A DNA stretch of 12,297 nt from an uncultured Muribaculaceae bacterium (GTDB taxonomy: Bacteria; Bacteroidota; Bacteroidia; Bacteroidales; Muribaculaceae). Under the pieces are notes generated by a model. The model made no database searches and was not told where the DNA came from. It saw only the letters and a list, made by a program, of their open reading frames with translations. The stretch spans positions 1 through 12,297 of the forward strand of contig CAJUBM010000087.1 in the NCBI GenBank assembly GCA_910584735.1, written 5' to 3'. Position 1 is the first letter of the stretch. Every line of letters starts with the position of its first letter. The translations under genes and the position numbers were made by a program. Positions 1-7,596 of the stretch are shown piece after piece.

Positions 1-1
1 A

Positions 2-253
2 AATATTAATATTTTAATAACAGTGGTAAGATTTTTATCGCACCACTACTATGGTGAAAATAACATTGAAGAAGAACGAAGATGCTTGTATGTTGCCTTA
101 ACGAGAGCAAAGGATGAATTAAGAGTTTACCGAGATATACATTCTATCCACATCTCTAATCCTGAAGAGAAATATTATTTTTTCAACAAATTGCCTCAAA
201 AGTTATACGATTCAAAAATAATAGCGGCAAATTATTTTAATCATAATCCTTAG
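2..253 (+). CDS. UvrD/Rep-family (superfamily 1) helicase, C-terminal fragment
   Basis: The frame is open from the left edge, so the gene begins outside the window; the GTG at 23 is not a credible start. The visible 83 codons contain EEERRCLYVALTRAKDEL, which matches motif VI of UvrD/Rep/PcrA helicases, where the TR arginine contacts ATP, and also the end of AddA/RecB-like proteins. About 45 residues follow the motif, a normal C-terminal tail. The family unwinds DNA using ATP in repair, recombination or defence systems; which of these applies cannot be told from the tail alone. A 73-base A/T-rich gap separates it from the Fic gene, so co-transcription is possible. The DNA is AT-rich compared with the right half of the window. 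Family assignment is firm, subfamily unknown. Confidence 0.85.
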   Translation, partial: NINILITVVRFLSHHYYGENNIEEERRCLYVALTRAKDELRVYRDIHSIHISNPEEKYYFFNKLPQKLYDSKIIAANYFNHNP

Positions 254-326
254 GATTTTGGGAGACCAATAGGAATGGATATTTATAGTGATTTCAATTT
301 AGAATAAACAACAACAAAACTACTAT

Positions 327-1472
327 ATGACATATCACATACCACAACTGCCGCTTTCCTATGACTTGGAGACGAAGGCTGTTTTGAAGCAACTCAATAA
401 TGCCAACATGAGATTGGCAGAACTTAAAGGAGTAGCCATGACTATTCCTAATGAGAATATATTGGTTAGCACTCTAACTTTGCAGGAAGCTAAGGACAGT
501 TCGGAAGTCGAGAATATTGTGACTACACAAGACGACCTCTATCATGGGGCTGCAGAGTCTTATTCTGATTATGCCATTAATGCCGCTACAAAAGAAGTGC
601 TGAATTATAGAGAAGCTTTACAGCATGGATTCCGATTAGTCAGAGACAAAGGAGTTTTGACATCATCGGTTATCAGAGAAATTCAGGCTTTGCTTGAGCA
701 TAATTCTGCCGGATTTCGAAGTGTGCCGGGTACGGCTTTGAAGAGATTGGATGGGAAAACCGTATATACACCTCCGCAGGATAAGGCTGAAATTCTTGGT
801 TATATGGATAATCTGGAGCGGTTTATCAATGATGATACTGTTTCGGATCTCGACCCTCTTGTAAAGTTGGCAATTATCCATCATCAATTTGAAAGTATTC
901 ATCCATTTTATGATGGCAATGGGCGTACTGGTCGTATAATATGTGTGCTGTATCTTGTCTTGACAGGACGACTTGATCTTCCTATTCTTTATTTGAGTCG
1001 GTATATCACTCATAACAAGGCAGAATATTACCGTCTTATTCAAGCCATAAGAGATAAGAATGAGAATAACGCAGCTGAGTGGGAAGCATGGATTCTATTC
1101 ATGCTTAAAGGCGTTGAAGAAACAGCTATTGAAACGACAAGACTCGTTAAAGGCATTTCCAAACTAATGGCAGAATTCAAGGCAGTTCTAAGACCCAAAT
1201 TCGGCAAACAATATCGTCATGAGTTGCTAAATAACCTATTCTTCCATCCTTATACAAAGGTTGAATTTCTCGAAAAAGAGCTGATGGTCAGCAGAGTTAC
1301 GGCACAACGCTATCTTAACTCCCTTATGAAGACTGGTCTTATTGATAGGGTTAAGATTGGACGAGCATACTACTATATGAATGTGCCGTTGATGGACTTG
1401 TTTATCAGCGTTTCAGATACCGATAATATTGAAAGTGTTCCTCCCGTTGAGTCTGTCTCCCCATCTCTATAA
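327..1472 (+). CDS. Fic-domain protein (putative AMP transferase) with N-terminal inhibitory helix and C-terminal winged helix
   Basis: The 381-residue protein has three parts. Residues 1-90 resemble the Fic N-terminal domain and carry S58-xxx-E62-N63, matching the (S/T)xxxE(G/N) inhibitory motif whose glutamate blocks ATP binding. Residues ~110-265 are the Fic core with HPFYDGNGRTGR at 192-203, a complete catalytic motif including H192 and the GNGR loop. Residues ~296-352 look like a winged helix (TKVEFLEKELMVSRVTAQRY, then a YYY wing). Fic enzymes usually transfer AMP from ATP to Ser/Thr/Tyr of a target protein. With the motif N-terminal in the same chain, this belongs to the self-inhibited class and needs no separate antitoxin. 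The target is unknown; the winged helix may bind DNA and could act on the half-site array directly downstream. ATG at 327 fits the family N terminus; no Shine-Dalgarno is visible, as usual in Bacteroidetes. Confidence 0.93.
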   Translation: MTYHIPQLPLSYDLETKAVLKQLNNANMRLAELKGVAMTIPNENILVSTLTLQEAKDSSEVENIVTTQDDLYHGAAESYSDYAINAATKEVLNYREALQHGFRLVRDKGVLTSSVIREIQALLEHNSAGFRSVPGTALKRLDGKTVYTPPQDKAEILGYMDNLERFINDDTVSDLDPLVKLAIIHHQFESIHPFYDGNGRTGRIICVLYLVLTGRLDLPILYLSRYITHNKAEYYRLIQAIRDKNENNAAEWEAWILFMLKGVEETAIETTRLVKGISKLMAEFKAVLRPKFGKQYRHELLNNLFFHPYTKVEFLEKELMVSRVTAQRYLNSLMKTGLIDRVKIGRAYYYMNVPLMDLFISVSDTDNIESVPPVESVSPSL

Positions 1473-1477
1473 GTATC

Positions 1478-1585
1478 TGTTCACCATTCACATTATTTGA
1501 ACACTAATTATAGCTTGCTGTTCACAAAAGGGCGTTTTGTGAACAGTAACAGATATACTTGTTCAGATTTTCCTATTCATGAACA
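1478..1585. repeat. Array of three palindromes built from six phased TGTTCA/TGAACA half-sites
   Basis: TGTTCA begins at 1478, 1519 and 1560; TGAACA begins at 1498, 1540 and 1580. The six hexamers strictly alternate in orientation and are 20 or 21 bases apart, that is about two helical turns. They form three inverted repeats TGTTCA-N14/15-TGAACA with centres about 41 bases apart. The middle one extends to a perfect 12-bp stem with a 5-base loop (1518-1546). All half-sites would face the same side of the DNA, as expected for a cooperative binding array. It starts six bases after the Fic stop codon. It could be an operator cluster, a recombinase or transposase binding region, or a replication or partition site; the sequence does not decide. 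Confidence 0.8.
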
Positions 1586-1591
1586 GATGTT
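1578..1591 (+). repeat. Direct repeat CATGAACAGATGTT, copy 1
   Basis: This 14-base word overlaps the last half-site of the array and recurs exactly at 1962-1975. The distance between copies is 384 bases. The following bases (TTTTTATC and ATC) are partly alike. Confidence 0.75.
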
Positions 1592-1610
1592 TTTTATCGC
1601 ATTTTATCGC
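1592..1610 (+). repeat. Doubled TTTTATCGC, 10-base period
   Basis: TTTTATCGC occurs at 1592-1600 and 1602-1610, one helical turn apart, immediately after the last TGAACA half-site. It may be part of the same binding region. The same word occurs in the inverted repeat at 9142-9192, which may be chance. Confidence 0.6.
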
Positions 1611-1725
1611 CAAATTCACTTGTCTATCAAAGTTAAAAAATAATGTAAAGTGTTGATATGACGCCGCTCAAAAATTCTTCAACGAGGAGGAGTATTAAAA
1701 CATAGAATATTACATAACAGCTTAT

Positions 1726-1770
1726 ACGCCAGCCTTATAAACAAAATTAATTTGTTTATAGGGCTGGCGT
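1726..1770. terminator. 20-bp hairpin, possible terminator or element-end structure
   Basis: The arms 1726-1745 and 1751-1770 (ACGCCAGCC at the base, TAAACAAA near the loop) pair over 20 positions with one G-T wobble around the 5-base loop ATTAA. Such a strong hairpin downstream of the Fic gene could stop transcription, but the bases after it (TTCTTATAG) are not a clean T run. A cruciform-forming recombination site is the alternative. Confidence 0.5.
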
Positions 1771-1772
1771 TC

Positions 1773-1791
1773 TTATAGCGTTTTATAGCGT
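1773..1791 (+). repeat. Doubled TTATAGCGT, 10-base period
   Basis: TTATAGCGT occurs at 1773-1781 and 1783-1791, directly after the 20-bp hairpin. It has the same 10-base period as the doubled TTTTATCGC at 1592, so two short tandem repeats lie on either side of the hairpin. Confidence 0.55.
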
Positions 1792-1961
1792 CAAATGGCA
1801 AAAAATAATTGTATATAAGTCAGGTATAGCCAAATAATTCACTGATAATCAATATAAATAACACTTATAACTAATAAGAATATCAAACCCTGTGAATACA
1901 CAAAACAATCATAACCCACCATACAAACAATTTATATCAGAATGTGGCGTAGAACAAAATG

Positions 1962-1975
1962 CATGAACAGATGTT
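1962..1975 (+). repeat. Direct repeat CATGAACAGATGTT, copy 2
   Basis: This is an exact second copy of the 14-base word at 1578-1591. It contains a lone TGAACA half-site (1964-1969) with no TGTTCA partner 20 bases upstream, so it is not a further unit of the array. Confidence 0.7.
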
Positions 1976-2129
1976 ATCTCCTTTAAATCAAGTGTTAAGT
2001 TGAATGGTGGATAATAATAAAGAACTTTCAATCGGCTAACTGACGATTTAGCCACCGCCACCGAAAGGATATTACGGTTTGGAATACACTTGCTTTGAAC
2101 ATATGTCTACCCTTTAAAATATCAGACAC

Positions 2130-3515
2130 ATGGATAAGGAACAGAACAATGTTTGTACAGATTGGAGGTCTCTTACTATCTATCAGATTATGGTAGGTTC
2201 CTTCCTTCATGGCAAAGGAGGGGCAGAAGGCTATGACAACCTCTGGGGACCTGATGACGAAAGAAAAAACGGTAATATCAGGGGCGTGATTAACGCTCTC
2301 GACCATATAGTGCGCATTGGCGCCACGGCAATCTGGCTCACACCTATATTCGACAGTACGGAAGCTGAAGGAGGTGAGAAACTACAGGCCACCGGGTATT
2401 TTGCCAAGGATTATTTCAAGCTCGACCCTCATTTCGGCACCGAGGATGATTTGAGGGAACTTGTAGACAAAGCTCATGACAGAGGACTGTATGTGTTTCT
2501 TGACGGAGTGTTCGGACATCACGGAGGTGTTGATAAACCTTCACCCTCCGGCTATGAGATAGATTCCACCCCCACGTTAAGCGACCGAGGCGAAGAGGGT
2601 GGCCAAGGGAATGTGAAATATCCCGAATCCCTCGATTATTTTAAAGAAGTGGCAACCTACTGGATTGACAGATTCGATATTGACGGATGGCGCTTTGACC
2701 AGGCATACCAGCTGTGTCAGGACGGCCATAATTATTGGTGCGAGATTTCCGGGGCCGTACGTGAATTATGTGAAAAGAGGAAAAGCGAGGGAAAGAGATG
2801 GGGCGTATTGGGCTATATGGTGGGTGAAGACTGGAGCGATGCAGCAGGCATAAGCAGCCGTATTTTCCGCGACGGAGGCCTGAAAAGCTCATTCGATTTC
2901 GATGGCAAGCAACTTATCAGCGGAGCCATGGACGGCCAGGGATATGGCGGTCTTGACAACGGTTGGGACGATATAATCAAAGTATATTCTTCCCCGTCAG
3001 AGCGCGGATATTACCCGGATGACGTGCTGCCTAATCTTTTCCTAAGCAATCACGACGGCGTGAGGGTCGCTGACAATTTCTACGATGACGGCAACGAAAT
3101 AAACCTCATGACTCGGTTTGCCATCCTGGCCGGTTATCCCGGCCCTATCACACTCTACTACGGAGATGAGTTCGCCGACTTGTCGCGCGACTGCGACGGA
3201 AGCCAGCCCGACAATGCTTCCAGGACTTCAGGACACCTCAAGGCAGACGATGACCGGGAGCGCAGACTGTTTAATTATGTATGCGATGTAATGAACTTCC
3301 GGCGTGAAAACCCGGCAATGTGGCGCGGACGCAATGAATACGACCGTTACCGCAAGGGCGATGCAGAGATTCTTGTAGTTACCAAGACAGACGAGGAGAC
3401 CGGGAACAGAGTGGCTATGATATTCTCTGACAGAGATGCCGATGTGGCTCTACCGGGAGAAAAGACGCTCCACAAAGTCAGGGGCTATATTCCCGAACTA
3501 ATCAGACTTTACTGA
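2130..3515 (+). CDS. GH13 alpha-amylase-family glycoside hydrolase, cytoplasmic
   Basis: The 461-residue protein shows the GH13 signatures in order: region I DGVFGHHG (125-132), region II GWRFDQA with R188 and the nucleophile D190, region III GED with the acid/base E233, and region IV NHD with the transition-state aspartate D309. All three catalytic acids are present, so it should be active on alpha-glucosidic bonds of starch, glycogen or oligosaccharides. There is no signal peptide or lipobox, suggesting a cytoplasmic enzyme acting on imported oligosaccharides. The C-terminal beta domain after residue ~400 is short and ends in HKVRGYIPELIRLY, with no carbohydrate-binding module. Its stop lies 30 bases from the convergent regulator stop. 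Its last 13 codons belong to a 184-bp repeat whose second copy is at 7524. The exact specificity cannot be read from the sequence. Confidence 0.93.
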   Translation: MDKEQNNVCTDWRSLTIYQIMVGSFLHGKGGAEGYDNLWGPDDERKNGNIRGVINALDHIVRIGATAIWLTPIFDSTEAEGGEKLQATGYFAKDYFKLDPHFGTEDDLRELVDKAHDRGLYVFLDGVFGHHGGVDKPSPSGYEIDSTPTLSDRGEEGGQGNVKYPESLDYFKEVATYWIDRFDIDGWRFDQAYQLCQDGHNYWCEISGAVRELCEKRKSEGKRWGVLGYMVGEDWSDAAGISSRIFRDGGLKSSFDFDGKQLISGAMDGQGYGGLDNGWDDIIKVYSSPSERGYYPDDVLPNLFLSNHDGVRVADNFYDDGNEINLMTRFAILAGYPGPITLYYGDEFADLSRDCDGSQPDNASRTSGHLKADDDRERRLFNYVCDVMNFRRENPAMWRGRNEYDRYRKGDAEILVVTKTDEETGNRVAMIFSDRDADVALPGEKTLHKVRGYIPELIRLY

Positions 3516-3656
3516 CAGGCTGAGGCGAAAATGAGGATATCAAAATCAACCTATAATATCAGATACGGCATCTTCCAAAGATTGATTTTTGCTAAGACCC
3601 ATCTTGGTGCGAAGCCTGTAACGGTTAGTGTTGACCGACGAGGTGTCAATATTTAA
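3473..3656. repeat. 184-bp direct repeat, copy 1 (inside functional genes)
   Basis: This copy covers the last 13 codons and stop of the amylase gene, the 30-base convergent gap and the last 36 codons plus stop of the regulator gene. The second copy at 7524-7707 aligns without gaps at an offset of 4,051 bases. I count 8 mismatches: one in the amylase end (Tyr to Asp), four in the gap and three in the regulator part, all synonymous. Confidence 0.95.
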
Positions 3657-5222
3657 CAACTCAGCTATCTGTTTGGAGGTAAGCCCGATAGCGATATATC
3701 CTGCAAATTCAATCTGTTTTTTTGTAAGTAACGGATAAGCTTTTAACATCCTTGCCTCAAAATCAGGATATATCTCGTCAAACGATTCAAGCACTGTATC
3801 CCATTGGGCTACCTGTGCCTTGTATAGCTTTATGCGGCGTTTAATCAAGTTTATAATGTCGGAGATATTCTGTGGTGAGTTGGCAGTATGGTCTAATTCA
3901 AGCTCGAATTTTTCAAGGAACTCCCTGACTGTTCCTTGACGTAATTTCATAGCGGCCATAGACTCGCGGTTTTTACGAAGTCTTAAATCCGCTTCATACT
4001 TTTCACGCAAAATCCTGTTCTTATACAGTAATACTCCGCCCCCAGCTGCCAGCAACAGGGTTATCGATAACAATATCACAGCCAACAGAACGTTGCTGCT
4101 ACGCTGCTGTGTGCGTATTTCACTAAGTTTCATAAATTCAATCTTTTGCCTTATCTCTGCATTTATTATATTCTCATTGCATGACTCCCTTCCGAGAGAA
4201 TCAAGAATAAGCATGACCGTATCGAATACATCAAGCAATTCATAATCTTTCTTCTTTCGCAACAGATAGTGTAGTCGCGCAATGGCTATATCTTTCTTAT
4301 ACTCTAATACAGGCACACCGTCTATATTATGGTAGGCAAAAGAGAGATATCTATCGGCTGAATCCAGACGATTATCCAAAAGGAACATGTTGCCTAAATC
4401 AGCACTCTCCAAAATATGGCGCTCCAAATCATACGGCCGTGTTCTGACAATCTCGTATGCTTTTCGGAGATAGGCCGTATCTCCGCTGATAATGTATTTG
4501 TTCATATATACGAGATTCTGAAGCGATGGATTCACATACATGGATGAATCAGCAAGAACTTCATTAATAACACTGTCAGCCTCGTTTATACATCCGTGGT
4601 CAAACAGAAGCATGGCCATGTTCATTTTAATCCGGGGGACAATATAATCCATTTGACACCGCCTGAATCCATCAAGAGCCTTCTTCATATAATGATGGGC
4701 GAGAGAATAATTTCCTATTCTCGCCATTATATTTCCAAGATCCGTATCACATAAAAAAACATATATGGAGTCACCTGATTTCTCGAATATGCGATGACAC
4801 TCCATAATGGAGCAGTAGCGGGTATAAAGGTCTCTCGCCGGGTCAATATCCATGCTATATTTTATACGAGCCCAATCATATGGCAACTTCGCAGAGTCTG
4901 TAAAACTTTGCGCCCTGGACAGCCATATCAAAGACGAATCCACGTCATGTTTCTTCCAATATTGATTGAAAGCCTCCCAATATGCCATTCTCCCACGTAA
5001 GGCGTCTTTATTGGGAGACCTTGTGAATACCGCCCGCATACTATCCATCTGCAAAGAAATATCATTATCCATCCCGAGCCTTTTAAAATCCATAATCTCG
5101 GCAATGGAGTCGAATTCAGCATCTATCGGGCGCCATTTTAAACCTTTTTCAGTCTTAGACCTTACACATGCTGTTGTCAGGAGTATGAGTAAACAGATTA
5201 GTGATAAAATTATACGATTCAT
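3546..5222 (-). CDS. Membrane-bound TPR / LuxR-type HTH transcriptional regulator
   Basis: The 558-residue protein begins with a signal segment ending LTTAC (C19), a possible weak lipobox. Residues ~35-370 are helical with TPR-like pairs, for example around 160-190 (GNIMARIGNYSLAHHYMKKA) and 275-300. A membrane helix spans ~377-400 and a charged, probably coiled-coil stretch ~401-440. The C terminus (~498-546) has a LuxR-type HTH: LTKKQIEFAGYIAIGLTSKQ, then IAELLNIDTSSVNTNRYRLRTK. This TPR-membrane-HTH layout is common among Bacteroidales regulators: the sensor part would lie in the periplasm and the HTH in the cytoplasm. Divergent placement 132 bases from the secreted-protein gene makes that gene the likeliest target; the convergent amylase is a second candidate. 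The ATG at 5222 is supported by the signal segment; a perfect -7 element ends only four bases before it. Confidence 0.88.
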   Translation of the reverse strand: MNRIILSLICLLILLTTACVRSKTEKGLKWRPIDAEFDSIAEIMDFKRLGMDNDISLQMDSMRAVFTRSPNKDALRGRMAYWEAFNQYWKKHDVDSSLIWLSRAQSFTDSAKLPYDWARIKYSMDIDPARDLYTRYCSIMECHRIFEKSGDSIYVFLCDTDLGNIMARIGNYSLAHHYMKKALDGFRRCQMDYIVPRIKMNMAMLLFDHGCINEADSVINEVLADSSMYVNPSLQNLVYMNKYIISGDTAYLRKAYEIVRTRPYDLERHILESADLGNMFLLDNRLDSADRYLSFAYHNIDGVPVLEYKKDIAIARLHYLLRKKKDYELLDVFDTVMLILDSLGRESCNENIINAEIRQKIEFMKLSEIRTQQRSSNVLLAVILLSITLLLAAGGGVLLYKNRILREKYEADLRLRKNRESMAAMKLRQGTVREFLEKFELELDHTANSPQNISDIINLIKRRIKLYKAQVAQWDTVLESFDEIYPDFEARMLKAYPLLTKKQIEFAGYIAIGLTSKQIAELLNIDTSSVNTNRYRLRTKMGLSKNQSLEDAVSDIIG

Positions 5223-5226
5223 GAGG

Positions 5227-5234
5227 CAAATATA
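5227..5234 (-). promoter_or_regulatory. Bacteroidetes -7 element for the regulator gene
   Basis: Read on the minus strand, TATATTTG (5234 to 5227) is a perfect TAnnTTTG and is followed by CCTC and then the start codon. Transcription would start at or within a base or two of the ATG, giving an almost leaderless message. No clear -33 TTTG is visible at the usual distance. Confidence 0.5.
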
Positions 5235-5296
5235 CCTAATTCATAGGAATGATACCCCATAATTCACATCTGTCTATACTGATTCTATATCAAATT

Positions 5297-5329
5297 TTTG
5301 CCATACGCCTTAAATCACGATTAAATTTG
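5297..5329 (+). promoter_or_regulatory. Bacteroidetes-type promoter of the secreted-protein gene
   Basis: TTTG (5297-5300), 21 bases, then TAAATTTG (5322-5329) fits the Bacteroidetes primary sigma consensus. The message would start near 5336, leaving a leader of about 20 A/T-rich bases before the ATG at 5355. It lies in the 132-base region shared with the divergent regulator gene. Confidence 0.8.
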
Positions 5330-5354
5330 CACCAAACCATTAAACTTTAAATTT

Positions 5355-7505
5355 ATGTTAAGACACCTACTAATCCTGCTTTGCATGCTTTGCGGCATGT
5401 CGTCAGTACATGCCGGGGAATCAATCACAGACACCCGGCTCAATTATAACCCACACCAGGGAAAGACACACATAACATCTCACGCCGCCGACAGACACAA
5501 AATGCCGACAGACACAAAAGGGCTGGGCGACTTAGACATAGACGACCCGTTCGGGAACGATAACTGGCCTCCGATTATAGGCGGATCTGGCGAGGAATAC
5601 AAAATAAAATGCCACCTTATATACGATGAGTCTCTATTCTATGCAAGTGCCATAAACTATATCGGCGGCAACGGCCTTTTCAAAACCAACAGCTATCCAC
5701 TCGAACCGGGTACAAAGGACACATAAATAAAACTGTCTGAAGGCACCTATGATTTCATGGTAACCTTCCTAAGTTACGATACCAGTGGGAATTTCCCTCC
5801 GCAGTCGATGCTTGACGGCATGGCTCCGGAACATCACATAATGATTGAGAATATCACTCTCGATGACAATATCGAACTCACATTTGATATATCGGATGCA
5901 ACGAACTATATCGAATTCTCGCCGGTCAATCACAACGGGGAAGAATTCCGCGTGGGCGTTGTGAGAATCATCGAGGAGGATCCGGGCTACATCTGGGACA
6001 ACTCAGACGCCAACACGTGGGACGTGCAATTCTACAAATCGTTTTATAACACCGCTGAAAACGACTTCATCTACGGGTTGCGAAGCAATTACGGCCACCG
6101 TACTGAGGATGGCCGTTGCGGTTCGGAAATAGGCAATTTCTTCATCAACAATGTAAGCGACAAATATGTCTTCTATCATAATGTGGTAGCATATGAGGGG
6201 GATAACAACTATATGTGGTCAATAAATCTCGCCACACATGCCGATGGCTCCAAAATCGTCACCAATACGGCTGAAGAGTTCAAACAATTCACCCAGAATA
6301 TAGGGAAAACCAACGCTTTCGGCAAATACCGATACGAATCATATTATGGTGCCGAGGCTGAAGTATCGGTCGGCGGCCACCCTCTTGTATCATACTGTTT
6401 CTACTATGACGGCGAAGAAGCTCCGACATGCTTCATGGCACAACATAACCAGGTAGCCGATGATTTTAATACCCACACATTGGCATATCCTCGCACCAAC
6501 GAAATCGCCGTTTACAACGAATCATCCGGGGAATGGATGAAAGCCGGCATAAAAGGTTGCGCGATAGCTTTAGACAACGGAACTCTGCGATACGAGAATC
6601 CATTCACACCGTATTTCAATACTCCGGTTTCCAACGGCAATACGATGGGTACTACCACTCCCGTGCTATATTGCCCGGTACAGCCATTGGATTATGAAAT
6701 GAAACGCCCCATAATGAGTTTCAATCCTCAGTTCATAGGCCAGTACGGAGAAGAGCGCGATATAGACCTGCTTGAATCCGGTTTCGAAGCCACACACAAC
6801 GATAATATCGTATGCAATTCCATTGAAGATTTCTACCGGTGGATGCATGATTTCGCCGATGACGAGCATCAGAACGGCACAGTGACCCTTAAATTCGCAA
6901 ACAGCAACATACGCGTTGACGACATTACCGCTACAAACATCACCGAGATTTCATATCGTGAAGGAAGCGATGATATATGTCCGCCGGTGTTGCAGTTCGT
7001 CAGATTCAAGCAGGCTTTCCCCGAAAAATACGGTCCCCGACTGTCAAACCAGTTCGGCAAAATAGAATTTCTTGCCGGAGATATGAATTCCGACGGATAT
7101 GAAACAGAGTATTCAGCGGCCGATGTGTCGGTAGAATATGCTCCTCACGGAACCGATGATTTCACTCTGCTTGAAAGCACACATCCTGTAGAGGCAGACA
7201 GCGAGAATGGTCTCCCGGTATATATAACTCTACTTACGGATATGAAACGTAAAAGTGCAGATGGTTGGTTCGACTTCCGTTTCACTATAACGGATGCCTC
7301 CGGAAATACTACTGTCGAAACATTAAAGCCTGCTGTCTATATCCAAAGCCTGCATGACAAATCAGGCATACACGACACATTATCGGATGATGACGCCGAA
7401 CCTGAATATTATAACATGGCAGGTATCCGGGTCATTACCCCAGAACCCGGGCAGATACTGATAGAGAAACGTGGCGATAATATACGGCGAATTATCACGA
7501 GATGA
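5355..7505 (+). pseudogene. Large secreted protein gene interrupted by one in-frame TAA
   Basis: One frame runs for 716 codons and is broken only by TAA at 5724-5726 (codon 124). Residues before it (EPGTKDT) and after it (IKLSEGTYDFMVTF) read as one continuous domain, so this is a single gene. Residues 1-20 are a signal peptide (MLRHLLILLCMLCGMSSVHA, cleavage before GES). The middle is beta-rich and aromatic-rich with no catalytic motif I recognise. The part near GWFDFRFTITDASGNTTVE (about residues 633-651) resembles Ig/Fn3-like domains found at the C termini of Bacteroidales secreted proteases. The tail (EYYNMAGIRV, then QILIEKRGDNIRRI) resembles T9SS-like C-terminal modules of this order. 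No other lesion occurs in the 592 codons after the TAA, so the change is recent, is read through, or is a base-call error; AAA to TAA (Lys) would explain it. A shorter product could start at ATG 5757 but would lack the signal peptide. Confidence 0.8.
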
Positions 7506-7523
7506 GTGGGGAATGACTTTTCG

Positions 7524-7566
7524 CAAAGTCAGGGGCTATATTCCCGAACTAATCAGACTTGACTGA
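7524..7566 (+). pseudogene. GH13 amylase gene, 3' remnant
   Basis: These bases encode KVRGYIPELIRLD and a TGA, matching the last 13 residues of the amylase at 2130-3515 except for a final Asp instead of Tyr. Nothing of the catalytic domain remains upstream, where the intact end of the secreted-protein gene lies. Confidence 0.85.
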
Positions 7567-7596
7567 CGGACTGAGGCGACAATAAGGATATCAAAA

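Larger units (their letters stand above)
1473..2129. other. 657-base gene-free stretch with palindromes and short repeats
   Basis: No convincing reading frame lies here on either strand. It contains, in order, the TGTTCA/TGAACA array (1478-1585), doubled 10-base repeats (1592-1610), a 20-bp hairpin (1726-1770), another doubled 10-base repeat (1773-1791), a second copy of CATGAACAGATGTT (1962-1975) and a small hairpin GGCTAA/TTAGCC (2034-2053). The AT-rich composition continues from the Fic gene and changes around the start of the amylase gene. Upstream of that gene only a weak promoter-like TTGCTTTG (2090-2097, one mismatch to TAnnTTTG) is seen, without a clear -33 partner. Confidence 0.7.

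Noticed and set aside
663..1043. Minus-strand frame of 126 codons inside the Fic gene
   Set aside because: It lies antisense to the conserved Fic core and has no recognisable protein character.
1478..1610. CRISPR array or iteron origin
   Set aside because: Repeats are 6-12 bases and alternate in orientation, with no repeat-spacer pattern and no replication initiator gene in the window.
2028..2306. Minus-strand frame across the start of the amylase gene
   Set aside because: It is the shadow of the amylase coding strand plus intergenic bases, with no promoter or domain.
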